NCBI GenBank assembly: GCA_041397775.1
Contig: JAWKWB010000012.1
Location: 62,001-126,000 of the forward strand
Length of the DNA stretch: 64,000 nucleotides
From: Ga0077555 sp041397775
Lineage (GTDB): Bacteria > Pseudomonadota > Alphaproteobacteria > Rhizobiales > Hyphomicrobiaceae
Direction: 5' to 3'
The notes beneath the pieces were generated by a model that saw only the letters and a list, made by a program, of their open reading frames with translations, was not told the origin of the DNA and ran no database searches. Of the stretch, positions 17,160 through 25,395 are shown piece by piece. Positions within the stretch are counted from its first letter, which is position 1. Every line of letters begins with the position of its first letter. A program made the translations under genes and the position numbers.

Positions 17160-17175
17160 TTGCTTGTAGTGGAAC

Positions 17176-17251
<76 letters not shown>

Positions 17252-17645
17252 AGCAAAACCGGGGTTAGGCATACCCCTCCAGCCAATCCAAGAGAGTGCG
17301 TAGAAAAGCTGCGGCGCCGGTGCGTCGCGCAGGCCGTCGCGGTTCGCAACGGACCGTGCCCCCCAGTGCCTGCCTGCACTTCACCTGACAGCACGTCGCG
17401 TTGGCTGCCGTGGCAGGCGATCTCGTGGCCCGTTCGTCATGGCTCCCGCGCGGAAGCGACGCGATGCAGGCCAGCCTCGTCGAAGCTGATCGGATGGCTG
17501 TCCCCACACGGGCGGAGAAAGATGCCCTCTCGATAGCCTGCAAGCGTGCTGCGCTGCACACAAAACAGGCAGAGGTCGCCTGTTCTCCGCAGCCAAACTC
17601 ATTCTAATATATTGAAATTACTTATATTTATTCGATTTTTTGGAG
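17252..17645. other. Intergenic region after tRNA-Lys, no gene seen
   Basis: About 390 bases. Open frames here have no recognisable features. At 17600-17645 the sequence turns strongly AT-rich (runs such as CTTATATTTATTCG) directly ahead of the sigma-54-like element, as expected of promoter-flanking DNA. A palindrome GTGC-N6-GCAC is at about 17548-17561; I cannot assign a binding protein to it. Confidence 0.4.
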
Positions 17646-17662
17646 CTGGCATGCGGCTTGCT
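17646..17662 (+). promoter_or_regulatory. Putative sigma-54 (-24/-12) promoter
   Basis: The sequence CTGGCATG CGGC TTGCT matches the RpoN consensus YTGGCACG-N4-TTGCW at all but one position, with GG and GC exactly ten bases apart. It lies 242 bases ahead of the start of the flavoprotein gene and downstream of an AT-rich stretch, so it would drive the redox cluster 17904-22472 from an activator-dependent promoter. NtrC- or NorR-type control is a guess. Confidence 0.6.
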
Positions 17663-17903
17663 CTCCTAGAAGCCAGGTCTTTCGCATACGCAGCGCTCCA
17701 ACGGCGGGGCACTGGCTGGCACCGACGCCATCATCGCGGGCTTGCGGGCTCGCACGGTCAATGTGGTCGCGCTTCGCTGCGGGACTGCAATGGTGAGGTT
17801 ACGCCATGCGCTTGAAGCACGAATCTCGGCACGTCGTTTTGCGAAATCCATCCGGAGCGCGCATCGCCCGCGCGTACGCCCCTGTCACTGCGGGCTGACA
17901 GGC

Positions 17904-19916
17904 ATGAACGACAGCATCGCGATGCCTGACGGCGCGCCCGTGCCGTTCTCCGTGGATGTGCCGACGGCGCCTGTCGTGATCGTCGGCGGCGGCCCCGTTG
18001 GCATCCGTGCGGCGCAAGAATTCTGCCGCCGCGGCGTGTCCTGCATCGTCGTCAACGCCGAACGCTGGCAGCCCTACAATCGCGTGAAGCTCACGCCGCT
18101 CCTCGCGGGCGATGCCCAGCTCGGCCAGATCCTGCAGCCGCATGTCTTCCGGGGGCCAGGCAAGGTCGACCTCTTTTCGAACCAGAGCGTCGTGGATATC
18201 GACCGCGCGGCAAAGGTCGTGACCACCAGTGCCGGCCGGGCCTTCGCATACGGCAAGCTCGTGCTGGCGATGGGCTCGCGCGCCCATGTGCCGCCAATTC
18301 CCGGTCGCGATCTCGCGGGGGTCTTCACGTTCCGCAACGCGGACGACGTGGAGCGGCTCATCGCCCGCTCGTTCCGCTCGCGGATCACCGTCGTCATCGG
18401 CGGAGGGCTGTTGGGGCTCGAGGCGGCGCGCGGCATGGCGCAGCGCGGTGCGACGACGATCGTCGTCGAGCACAGCCCGCACCTCATGCCGCGACAGCTC
18501 GACGCCGAGGCCGGCAGCCTGCTCGCCGAACTCGTCGCCAGGCGCGGTGTCCAGGTCCGCGCGAGCACCTCGGTCGTCCGCATCTCCGGCTCCGACCGCG
18601 TCGAGGCGATCGAACTCGGCGACGGCAGCCGGATCGCCTGCGATACCGTGATCATCTGCACCGGCATCCGTTCGAACATCGAGCTGGCGCGCGAGGTGGG
18701 CCTGCCGGTGGGCCGCGGCATCAAGGTTGCCGACACGATGGCCACCAGCGATCCCGACATCTACGCCATCGGCGAGTGCGCCGAAGTGGATGGCGAGACG
18801 GTCGGGCTCGTCGGGCCGGGCTTCGAGCAGGCGACCGTCGCCGTGGCCAACATCGCCGGCGAGGCACGATCGTATCGGTCGGCCGCGCCTTCGACGAAGC
18901 TCAAGCTCGTCGGCATCGACGTCTTCAGCATGGGCGACGTCGAGCAACTGGCACAGCGTCCCGATCTCAGCGTCATGTCCTGGCGCGATACGGAGAGCCT
19001 GACCTATCGCGCCATCGTCCTGCGAGGGTGGCGTCTTGTCGGCGCGATCAGTGTCGGCCCCTGGGCCGAGGTCAATCAGGCACAGCAGGCCATCCAGGCT
19101 CATGCGCCGATGATGCCATGGCAGCTCATTCGCTTCCGGCGCACGGGCAGGTTGTTCGGCGAAGCGGCGGCCGACGATGTGATGTCCTGGCCGCCGACCG
19201 CGACCGTGTGCAACTGCACGGGCGTGACGCGCGGGCAGATCGGTGAGGCCATTGCGCTTGGCGCCGCAAGCCCGGAGGATGTCCAGCGCGAGACCGGCGC
19301 CTCCTCCGTGTGTGGGAGTTGCAAGATCCACGTTGCCGCCCTGCTGGGTGCAGCACCGAAGCGGGAGCCTGTCCGCTGGTGGCGTCCGCTGGCCCTGTTC
19401 GGCAGCATCGCGGCCCTCCTGGCGCTGATGACGCTCGTGCTGCCGCGCTGGCCGCTGGCCGCGTCGATCTCCGCCGTCGGCCTGCCGGAGCGCCTGTGGC
19501 TCGACGGCTGGACCAAGCAGGTGAGCGGCTACACGCTGCTGGCGCTCGCGGGCGTAGCAGCGGTTCTTTCGCTGAGGCGCCGGGCGTTGCCGCGCAAGAT
19601 CGAGCCCCGCGCCGGCGATTACGCGATCTGGCGGCTCGTGCATGGCGTCATCGGTGCGGTGTCCCTGCTCGCCCTGTTCGCCCATACCGGCTTTCGTCTT
19701 GGCGAGAGGCTCAATTTCTGGCTCATGGCCGTCTTTCTCGTGACGCTCGTCAGCGGCGCGGCGATCGGCCTGGCGACAGCACTGGAGCATCGCATCGGCG
19801 CCGATGCGGCCGGAGCAGCGCGCTTGAAGGAGCGCATGTTCTGGCTGCACGTGCTGGTGCTGTGGCCGCTGCCGCTGCTGCTCGCCTTCCACGTCCTCGG
19901 TTTTTATTTCTACTGA
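17904..19916 (+). CDS. Membrane-fused NirB-like flavoprotein with BFD-type [2Fe-2S] domain and haem-b-like membrane domain
   Basis: A 670-residue fusion. First comes a pyridine-nucleotide disulfide oxidoreductase part with an FAD loop (VIVGGGPVGIRAA, about residue 26) and an NAD loop (VVIGGGLLGLEAARG, about 163-177), like the N-terminus of nitrite reductase NirB or of rubredoxin/NO-reductase flavoproteins. Next is a BFD-type [2Fe-2S] site with Cys 436, 438, 470 and 473 (CNC and CGSC). The last ~190 residues hold about five membrane segments with several His (HGVIG, FAHTG, WLHVL, FHVLG) that could ligate b haems. Inference: electrons pass from NAD(P)H through FAD, the iron-sulfur centre and haem b to a periplasmic partner, probably the multihaem cytochrome encoded nine bases downstream. 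The ATG at 17904 precedes the first homologous residues. No sirohaem domain is present, so it is not NirB itself. Confidence 0.8.
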   Translation: MNDSIAMPDGAPVPFSVDVPTAPVVIVGGGPVGIRAAQEFCRRGVSCIVVNAERWQPYNRVKLTPLLAGDAQLGQILQPHVFRGPGKVDLFSNQSVVDIDRAAKVVTTSAGRAFAYGKLVLAMGSRAHVPPIPGRDLAGVFTFRNADDVERLIARSFRSRITVVIGGGLLGLEAARGMAQRGATTIVVEHSPHLMPRQLDAEAGSLLAELVARRGVQVRASTSVVRISGSDRVEAIELGDGSRIACDTVIICTGIRSNIELAREVGLPVGRGIKVADTMATSDPDIYAIGECAEVDGETVGLVGPGFEQATVAVANIAGEARSYRSAAPSTKLKLVGIDVFSMGDVEQLAQRPDLSVMSWRDTESLTYRAIVLRGWRLVGAISVGPWAEVNQAQQAIQAHAPMMPWQLIRFRRTGRLFGEAAADDVMSWPPTATVCNCTGVTRGQIGEAIALGAASPEDVQRETGASSVCGSCKIHVAALLGAAPKREPVRWWRPLALFGSIAALLALMTLVLPRWPLAASISAVGLPERLWLDGWTKQVSGYTLLALAGVAAVLSLRRRALPRKIEPRAGDYAIWRLVHGVIGAVSLLALFAHTGFRLGERLNFWLMAVFLVTLVSGAAIGLATALEHRIGADAAGAARLKERMFWLHVLVLWPLPLLLAFHVLGFYFY

Positions 19917-19925
19917 GGGCGCGGC

Positions 19926-21365
19926 ATGTCGAGAACGCTCACGCTCTGGACCGTCTGGCTTCTGGCCACCGCCGCCGGCGCCGTCATCCTCGCAGCCGGC
20001 ATGGTCTACGGCGGTTCCGTGCGGTCGAACTTCGCACCCGGCCGCATGACATCCGGCCACCACCAGATCGAGCTGGCTTGCACGGCCTGCCATACGAGCC
20101 CGTTCAGCGGTCGCGAGGCGATGCAGAAGGCCTGTATCGGCTGTCACGGCGCGGACCTTGCCACTGCCAAGGACTCGCATCCGGCCAAGAAGTTCAATGA
20201 TCCTCGCAACGCCGACCGGCTCGCGAAGCTGAAGGCCACCGAATGCGTGACCTGCCACACCGAGCACCGGCCTGAGATCACGCGCGCGACGGGCCTTACG
20301 CTGCCGGCCGATTATTGCGCCTTGTGCCACCAGGACATCGGCCGGGAGCGGCCGTCGCACGTGGGGCTCGATTCCGCGACCTGCCTCAATTCCGGCTGTC
20401 ACAACTACCACGACAACCGCGCACTCTATGAAGACTTCCTGGAGAAACATGCCCGCGAGCCGGATCTGAAATCACCCGCGGTCATGAAACTGCGGGCCAC
20501 CTCTGTTCCGCCGACCGGCACGGCAAAACCAATCACCTCGATCGCGGCAGCCGACGCGCCACCGTCCCATCGCGGCGACGCGCACGTGGGCGCGGACTGG
20601 CTGGCCAGCGCCCACGCCAAGGGGGGCGTCAACTGCGCGGGCTGTCATGCACCGAAGGCGAAGACGCCCGAGGCGATCGCCACCGGCTGGATCGCGAAGC
20701 CCGATCATCAGGCCTGCACCAGCTGCCACGAGCAGGAGGGCCGTGGGTTCGTGCAGGGCCGGCACGGCATGCGCCTCGCCGCCGGCATGAAGGTTTCCAC
20801 GCCCGATCCGACCGGGCTCGTCAAAGCGTCGAAGCTCGGCCCCATGCAGCCGTCACTCGCCCGCCTGCCGATGGCGCGCGAAGCCCATGCAGCAAACCTC
20901 ACCTGCACCAGCTGCCACCAGGCACATGCCTTCGCGACCCGCGATGGGGAGGTGAAAGCCTGTCTGGGCTGTCATGCCGACGAACACTCGAAACGCTATA
21001 TCGGTTCGCCGCACCACAAGGCCTGGCTCGCGGAAGTCGCGGGCAAGGCCCCCGCCGGATCGGGCGTGACGTGCGCGGGCTGCCACATGCCGCGGATCGC
21101 CCGCGAGGATCCCGACACCGGCGAGGACCGCGTCTTCGCCGACCACAACCAGAACAACACATTGCGACCGGCGTCGAAGATGATCCGGCCGGTCTGCATG
21201 AGCTGCCACGGCCTCGGCTTCGCGATCGACGCACTCGCCGACCGACGCCTCGTGGAGAGCAATTTCGCCGGGCGCCCCTCCGCTCGCGTCGAAAGCATCA
21301 CGTGGGTGATGCGGCGTCTGAAAGAGGGCGAGGGGAAATCCAACGCCAAGGACACCTCGAAGTGA
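19926..21365 (+). CDS. Membrane-anchored multihaem (11-haem) cytochrome c
   Basis: A 479-residue protein with an N-terminal membrane anchor (about residues 7-28) and a periplasmic domain holding ten CxxCH motifs plus one CLNSGCH, an unusual CX4CH site, so up to eleven c-type haems. It recalls the large multihaem cytochromes of the octahaem/hydroxylamine-oxidoreductase and NapC-like world, but I see no feature that fixes the reaction. It starts nine bases after the membrane flavoprotein and is followed by a DUF3365 haem protein and a globin. It could be an electron store or relay, or a reductase of nitrogen or sulfur oxyanions. Confidence 0.82.
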   Translation: MSRTLTLWTVWLLATAAGAVILAAGMVYGGSVRSNFAPGRMTSGHHQIELACTACHTSPFSGREAMQKACIGCHGADLATAKDSHPAKKFNDPRNADRLAKLKATECVTCHTEHRPEITRATGLTLPADYCALCHQDIGRERPSHVGLDSATCLNSGCHNYHDNRALYEDFLEKHAREPDLKSPAVMKLRATSVPPTGTAKPITSIAAADAPPSHRGDAHVGADWLASAHAKGGVNCAGCHAPKAKTPEAIATGWIAKPDHQACTSCHEQEGRGFVQGRHGMRLAAGMKVSTPDPTGLVKASKLGPMQPSLARLPMAREAHAANLTCTSCHQAHAFATRDGEVKACLGCHADEHSKRYIGSPHHKAWLAEVAGKAPAGSGVTCAGCHMPRIAREDPDTGEDRVFADHNQNNTLRPASKMIRPVCMSCHGLGFAIDALADRRLVESNFAGRPSARVESITWVMRRLKEGEGKSNAKDTSK

Positions 21366-21391
21366 ACTGCAGCAAAGAACGGAGAAGCGAC

Positions 21392-21964
21392 ATGAAGCTC
21401 ACGAGAACTGCGCGCATCCTCTCGGCCTCGGCAGTCGCCGCGGTGGCCTTCGGCTCGATCGCGTACGCCCAGGGCCTCGCCTACAAGGACGTCACCGACA
21501 TGCTGCATGCGGTGATGGAGTCCGATCGCACCGTCTACACGCGCAAGGTCGTCAACCGCCTTGCCGTCAAGGAAAAGGTGATCAAGGCGAGCGAGCACCA
21601 CGAGGACGAGAAGACGCTGCCGCTGCCGGCGCAGATGTTCCGTTTCGGCGCGGAGATGGTGGCGGGCAAGACCGACAAGTTTACCTATTCGCTGTTGTCG
21701 CTGTGGCCGGTGAACAAGCAGAACGCGCCGCGCACGGACATCGAGAAAAAGGGCCTCGCGTTCGTCGCCGCCAATATCGGGAAGAACTACTACGGCGAGG
21801 AAACGCTCGGCGGTAAGAAGTACTTCACCGCCGTCTACGCCGATACCGCGGTCGCGCCCGCCTGCGTCAGCTGCCACAACGAGCACAAGGACAGCCCCAG
21901 GCGCGACTTCAAGCTGAAGGACGTGATGGGCGGCGTCGTCATCCGCATTCCCATGAGCAAATGA
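21392..21964 (+). CDS. DUF3365 (Tll0287-like) exported c-type haem protein
   Basis: A 190-residue protein with a Sec signal peptide (cleavage likely after IAYA-Q, about residue 26) and one CVSCH motif near the C-terminus in the DUF3365/Tll0287 arrangement (VAPACVSCHNEHKDSP). This fold resembles a PAS-like haem sensor or a small redox protein. The ATG at 21392 follows GGAGAAG. It is the third gene of the redox cluster, 26 bases after the multihaem cytochrome, and probably acts in the periplasm with it. Confidence 0.8.
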   Translation: MKLTRTARILSASAVAAVAFGSIAYAQGLAYKDVTDMLHAVMESDRTVYTRKVVNRLAVKEKVIKASEHHEDEKTLPLPAQMFRFGAEMVAGKTDKFTYSLLSLWPVNKQNAPRTDIEKKGLAFVAANIGKNYYGEETLGGKKYFTAVYADTAVAPACVSCHNEHKDSPRRDFKLKDVMGGVVIRIPMSK

Positions 21965-22019
21965 GCGGGGCTCGCTGCCGGCTCCGCATTCGCCATCCCT
22001 TCCCGAAGGACACGCAATC

Positions 22020-22472
22020 ATGACACCCGAACAGGTCAAGCTCGTGCAGGACAGCTTCAAACTGGTCGAGCCGATCGCCCCCCAGGCCGCCGATCTCTTC
22101 TATGGCCGCCTCTTCGAGATCGCGCCCGCGGTCCGGCCGCTCTTTCCTTCCGACATCAGCGGACAAAAGGAGAAGCTGATGAGCATGATCGGCACCGCCG
22201 TGAACAACCTGCATCAGGTCGAAAAAATCGTACCGGCCGTGCAGGAGCTCGGGCGCCGGCACGTCGCCTACGGCGTGACCGCCGCCCACTACCAGCCCGT
22301 TGGCGAAGCGCTGATCTGGACGCTGGAGAAGGGCCTTGGAGACAAGTTCACGCCCGACGTGAAGGCGGCGTGGCTGGCGACCTACACGACGCTGGAAGGC
22401 GTCATGACGGCGGCGGCGGCCGAGGTGAAGCCGGCAGCCAGGAAGGGCTTCTTCTCCCGCCTTTTCGGTTAG
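22020..22472 (+). CDS. Single-domain globin
   Basis: A 150-residue myoglobin-fold protein of the Vitreoscilla/flavohaemoglobin-head type: VQDSFKLVEPIAPQAADLFY, LFPSDISGQKEKLM, the F-helix with the proximal His (GRRHVAYGV) and a C-terminal helix; no reductase domain follows. Such globins bind O2 or NO in the cytoplasm. Its place at the end of a flavoprotein/multihaem cluster suggests NO handling or oxygen control of the same process. It ends 56 bases before the convergent LysR gene. Confidence 0.9.
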   Translation: MTPEQVKLVQDSFKLVEPIAPQAADLFYGRLFEIAPAVRPLFPSDISGQKEKLMSMIGTAVNNLHQVEKIVPAVQELGRRHVAYGVTAAHYQPVGEALIWTLEKGLGDKFTPDVKAAWLATYTTLEGVMTAAAAEVKPAARKGFFSRLFG

Positions 22473-22479
22473 CGTTCGG

Positions 22480-22517
22480 GCTCTGGCGACAGGACGGCCT
22501 GCGTTTCGCCAGAGCCG
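22480..22517. terminator. Bidirectional hairpin between globin and LysR genes
   Basis: A perfect 10-bp stem GGCTCTGGCG / CGCCAGAGCC with an 18-base loop, lying between two convergent genes and able to stop transcription from either side. There is no strong T-run. Confidence 0.6.
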
Positions 22518-22527
22518 CAATCGAGCA

Positions 22528-23454
22528 TCAGCGCGGCGTCGCGGCGGGCGCCTCCTCGAAGTTCTGCGCGAGCGTCGCCGCGAGTTGCGCTGCAAAGCGC
22601 GTCACCGCGACGGGCAGCGCGCGCCCGCGCAGTTGGCCCAGATAGAGACTGCCCGGCTTCACATCGCGCTCGTCGATGGCGCAGCTGACATCGTCCTGAT
22701 GCCGGCGCCCCGGTGACAGTCCGATCGGGATCTGAAAACTGATCGTGTGATCCTGGCGCGCATAGTGGCGCAAGAACTCGAAGCTGTCGGATTCGACGGC
22801 GGGCCGCATCCTGAGCGATGAATGCAGCAGCGCCATATCCAGGGCATGACGCACGCCGTAGAGGTGGGTGGGCAGTGCAATCGGGTAGCGCAGGCAATCG
22901 CGCAATCGCACCGTGTCGCGCCGCGCGAGCGGATGCCTGCGGCCCATGACGGCATGGATCGGCTGCCGGATCGCCATCAGCGTCTCGAAGCTCGACATGC
23001 GCACGGGCTCGAACACCAGCGCCAGATCGGCCGTGTGATCGAGCAGCTCCTGCTCCGCCGCCTCGCGATCGCGCCTAAGGACCTGGAAGGTCACGGCGGG
23101 ATGCTCGCGTCTATAGATGGCGATCTGCTCGGGCAGGAACACGGGCATCAAGGCCTGCGAGCAGGCAATCGAGATGTGTCCCCGGCGAACGCCCGAGAGA
23201 TCGGCGATCTGCGATTTCACGCGCTCCATATCCGATAGCTGCGAACGCACGTGCTGGATGAGGATCTCGCCCGCCGTCGACAGCCGCACGCCGCGCGGCA
23301 GGCGCTCGAAGATGGGCACGCCGAGATCCTGTTCCATGGCGAGGATGCGGCGATTGAGTGCGGTGGAGGTGATGGACAGCGCCTCGGCGGCCTTTCGGAT
23401 GGAGCCGGCCCGGACGACGGCATCGATGTAGCGCAGCGGCAGGAGGTGACGCAT
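22528..23454 (-). CDS. LysR-family transcriptional regulator
   Basis: A 308-residue LysR-type regulator: N-terminal winged helix (LRYIDAVVRAGSIRKAAEAL, then RILAMEQDLGVPIFERLPRGVRLSTAGE) and a C-terminal inducer-binding domain (RRGHISIACSQALMPVFLP). It diverges from the ABC-transporter/atz-like operon at 23611 and very likely controls it. I took the ATG at 23454 since the domain begins there; an in-frame ATG 21 codons upstream is the alternative. Confidence 0.9.
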   Translation of the reverse strand: MRHLLPLRYIDAVVRAGSIRKAAEALSITSTALNRRILAMEQDLGVPIFERLPRGVRLSTAGEILIQHVRSQLSDMERVKSQIADLSGVRRGHISIACSQALMPVFLPEQIAIYRREHPAVTFQVLRRDREAAEQELLDHTADLALVFEPVRMSSFETLMAIRQPIHAVMGRRHPLARRDTVRLRDCLRYPIALPTHLYGVRHALDMALLHSSLRMRPAVESDSFEFLRHYARQDHTISFQIPIGLSPGRRHQDDVSCAIDERDVKPGSLYLGQLRGRALPVAVTRFAAQLAATLAQNFEEAPAATPR

Positions 23455-23524
23455 GAGACCTCGACTGATGCAATTCTTGCAGCGGATTGGTGCATTAGTA
23501 GCAGAAGACGGCGTCACTCGTGTC

Positions 23525-23538
23525 GGTTCTTATGAACC
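23525..23538. promoter_or_regulatory. Palindrome in LysR/ABC divergent region
   Basis: GGTTC TTAT GAACC is a perfect inverted repeat in the 156-base gap between the LysR gene and the transporter gene, 72 bases ahead of the latter. It is a candidate operator for the LysR protein; the half-site spacing is only loosely like a T-N11-A box. Confidence 0.35.
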
Positions 23539-23610
23539 TCATGGGGGCAGGTGGAATACCGCGGCACCCCGCATGCAGCGAAGTTCGCCACTCAGCCTAC
23601 AGGGGCGCCC

Positions 23611-25239
23611 ATGCAGAAAAACTCGATGAAGCGACGTGATTTTCTCAAGTCCGCCTCGGCCGCGGCGATCGGCGCCACAGCCGCTCCAGCCGTGTGGTCG
23701 CCCGCCAAGGCGCAGAGCCGCAAGGAGACGCTGCTTCTCATCACCGAGAATGGGCCGAACAATCTCGACATCCAGGGCATCGGCACGAACCGGCCGGGCT
23801 ACGAGGCATCGTGGAACTGCTACGACCGCCTCATCACGCACGAGAAGAAGACGCTCGCCGACGGCTCGTTTTCCTACGACCGCGAAAAATTCAAGCCGGA
23901 ACTGGCCGAGGACATGAACGTCGGCGACATGTCCGTCACCTTCAAACTCAAGAAGAGCGCGAAATTCCAGGACGGCACGCCGGTAACGGCGAAGGACGTG
24001 AAATGGTCCTATGAGCGCGCCATCAAGGTCGGCGGCTTCCCGACAGTGCAGATGAAGGCCGGTTCCCTGGAAAAGCCCGAACAATTCGTCGTGGTCGACG
24101 ACCATACGTTCAGGGTGGATTTCCTGAAGAAGAACCACCTCACCGTGCCCGACATGGCCGTGATCGTACCGGGCATCTACAATTCCGGACTGCTGAAGAA
24201 GCACGCCAGCGAAAAGGATCCGTGGGCGCGTGACTATACGAAGTCGCATACGGCGGGCTCGGGCGCCTACAAGGTCGTGAGCTGGAAGCCGGGCGTGGAA
24301 ACGGTCTATCAGCGCAACGACGCCTGGGTCGGAGGCCCCCTGCCCGCAATCAAACGGGTGATCTGGCGCACCATTCCGTCGGCCGGCAATCGGCGCGCCC
24401 TCATGGAACGGGGTGATGCGGATATTTCATTCGATCTCCCGGCGAAGGATTTCACCGAGCTGAAGAAGATCGGGAAACTGCATCTGGTTTCCAATCCGAT
24501 CGGCAACGGCATGTACAGCGTCGAACTCAACGTGACGCGGCCACCCTTCGACAACCCCAAGGTCCGTCAGGCCGTCGCCTACGCGATCCCCTACCAGAAG
24601 ATCGTCGATGCGGCGATGTTCGGTCACGCGCGGCCTTTGTTCGGAAGCGCGTCGAACGACGTCGCGAGCCCCCAGTGGCCGCAGCCCACCGGCTACAAGA
24701 CCGACATCGCCAAGGCGAAGGAACTGATGGCGGCCTCCGGCGCCGGGCCGATCGAGACGACGATTTCGTTCGACCTCGGCGACGGCGTGAATTCAGAGCC
24801 GATGGCCGTGCTGATCCAGGAAAGCCTGGCACAGATCGGCATCAAGGCGACGATCAACAAGGTTCCCGGCGCCAACTGGCGCAGCGAGATGGCCAAGAAG
24901 TCGATGCCGATGATGGTCAACTTCTTTTCCGGCTGGCTGGATTACCCCGAATACTTCTTCTTCTGGTGCTACTCCGGCCAGAACGCCATCTTCAATACGC
25001 CGAGTTATGTCGACAAGGAGATGGACGCCTTCATCGACGGTGCATATGCGGCAGCAGCGGCTGGAAACAAGGATAAATACGCAAAGGATGTGAAAGGCTT
25101 CATTTCAAAGGCCTATCACGAGGTGCCGCGCGTTCCCCTGTTCCAGCCCTATCTCAACGTCGCGATGCAGAAAAACATTTCGGGCTACAGCTACTGGTTC
25201 CATCGCCAGGTGGACTATCGCTCGATCGTCAAGGGGTAG
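23611..25239 (+). CDS. ABC transporter substrate-binding protein, TAT-exported (dipeptide/oligopeptide family 5)
   Basis: A 542-residue periplasmic binding protein of the DppA/OppA type. The N-terminus has a twin-arginine signal (MKRRDFLKSASAAA ... AKAQ) and the body shows family motifs (KKSAKFQDGTPVTAKDVKWSYERA, FDNPKVRQAVAYAI). I chose the ATG at 23611. It opens an operon with two permeases, a fused ATPase and four atz-like hydrolase genes, so the ligand is more likely a ureido or biuret-like nitrogen compound than a peptide; that is inference from neighbours. A 156-base gap to the permease holds no gene. Confidence 0.9.
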   Translation: MQKNSMKRRDFLKSASAAAIGATAAPAVWSPAKAQSRKETLLLITENGPNNLDIQGIGTNRPGYEASWNCYDRLITHEKKTLADGSFSYDREKFKPELAEDMNVGDMSVTFKLKKSAKFQDGTPVTAKDVKWSYERAIKVGGFPTVQMKAGSLEKPEQFVVVDDHTFRVDFLKKNHLTVPDMAVIVPGIYNSGLLKKHASEKDPWARDYTKSHTAGSGAYKVVSWKPGVETVYQRNDAWVGGPLPAIKRVIWRTIPSAGNRRALMERGDADISFDLPAKDFTELKKIGKLHLVSNPIGNGMYSVELNVTRPPFDNPKVRQAVAYAIPYQKIVDAAMFGHARPLFGSASNDVASPQWPQPTGYKTDIAKAKELMAASGAGPIETTISFDLGDGVNSEPMAVLIQESLAQIGIKATINKVPGANWRSEMAKKSMPMMVNFFSGWLDYPEYFFFWCYSGQNAIFNTPSYVDKEMDAFIDGAYAAAAAGNKDKYAKDVKGFISKAYHEVPRVPLFQPYLNVAMQKNISGYSYWFHRQVDYRSIVKG

Positions 25240-25395
25240 TCAGCCGCGCTGCGCGACGAGGGCCATCGCCCAATCGAGCTGCGCGAACGATAGAAGAGCC
25301 CGCAATGCTTCGATCACACCTTCGAAGATGCGGGCGCAGCAGCCAAGCGCCGTGCTCGACCGCGACGCCTGGCGCACTGGCTGCAGGAGGGGACG

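Noticed and set aside
17799..20450. 883-codon open frame on the minus strand over the flavoprotein and cytochrome genes
   Set aside because: It is antisense to two genes with clear motifs (FAD/NAD loops, eleven haem sites) and has His/Asp/Arg-rich composition typical of high-GC shadow frames.
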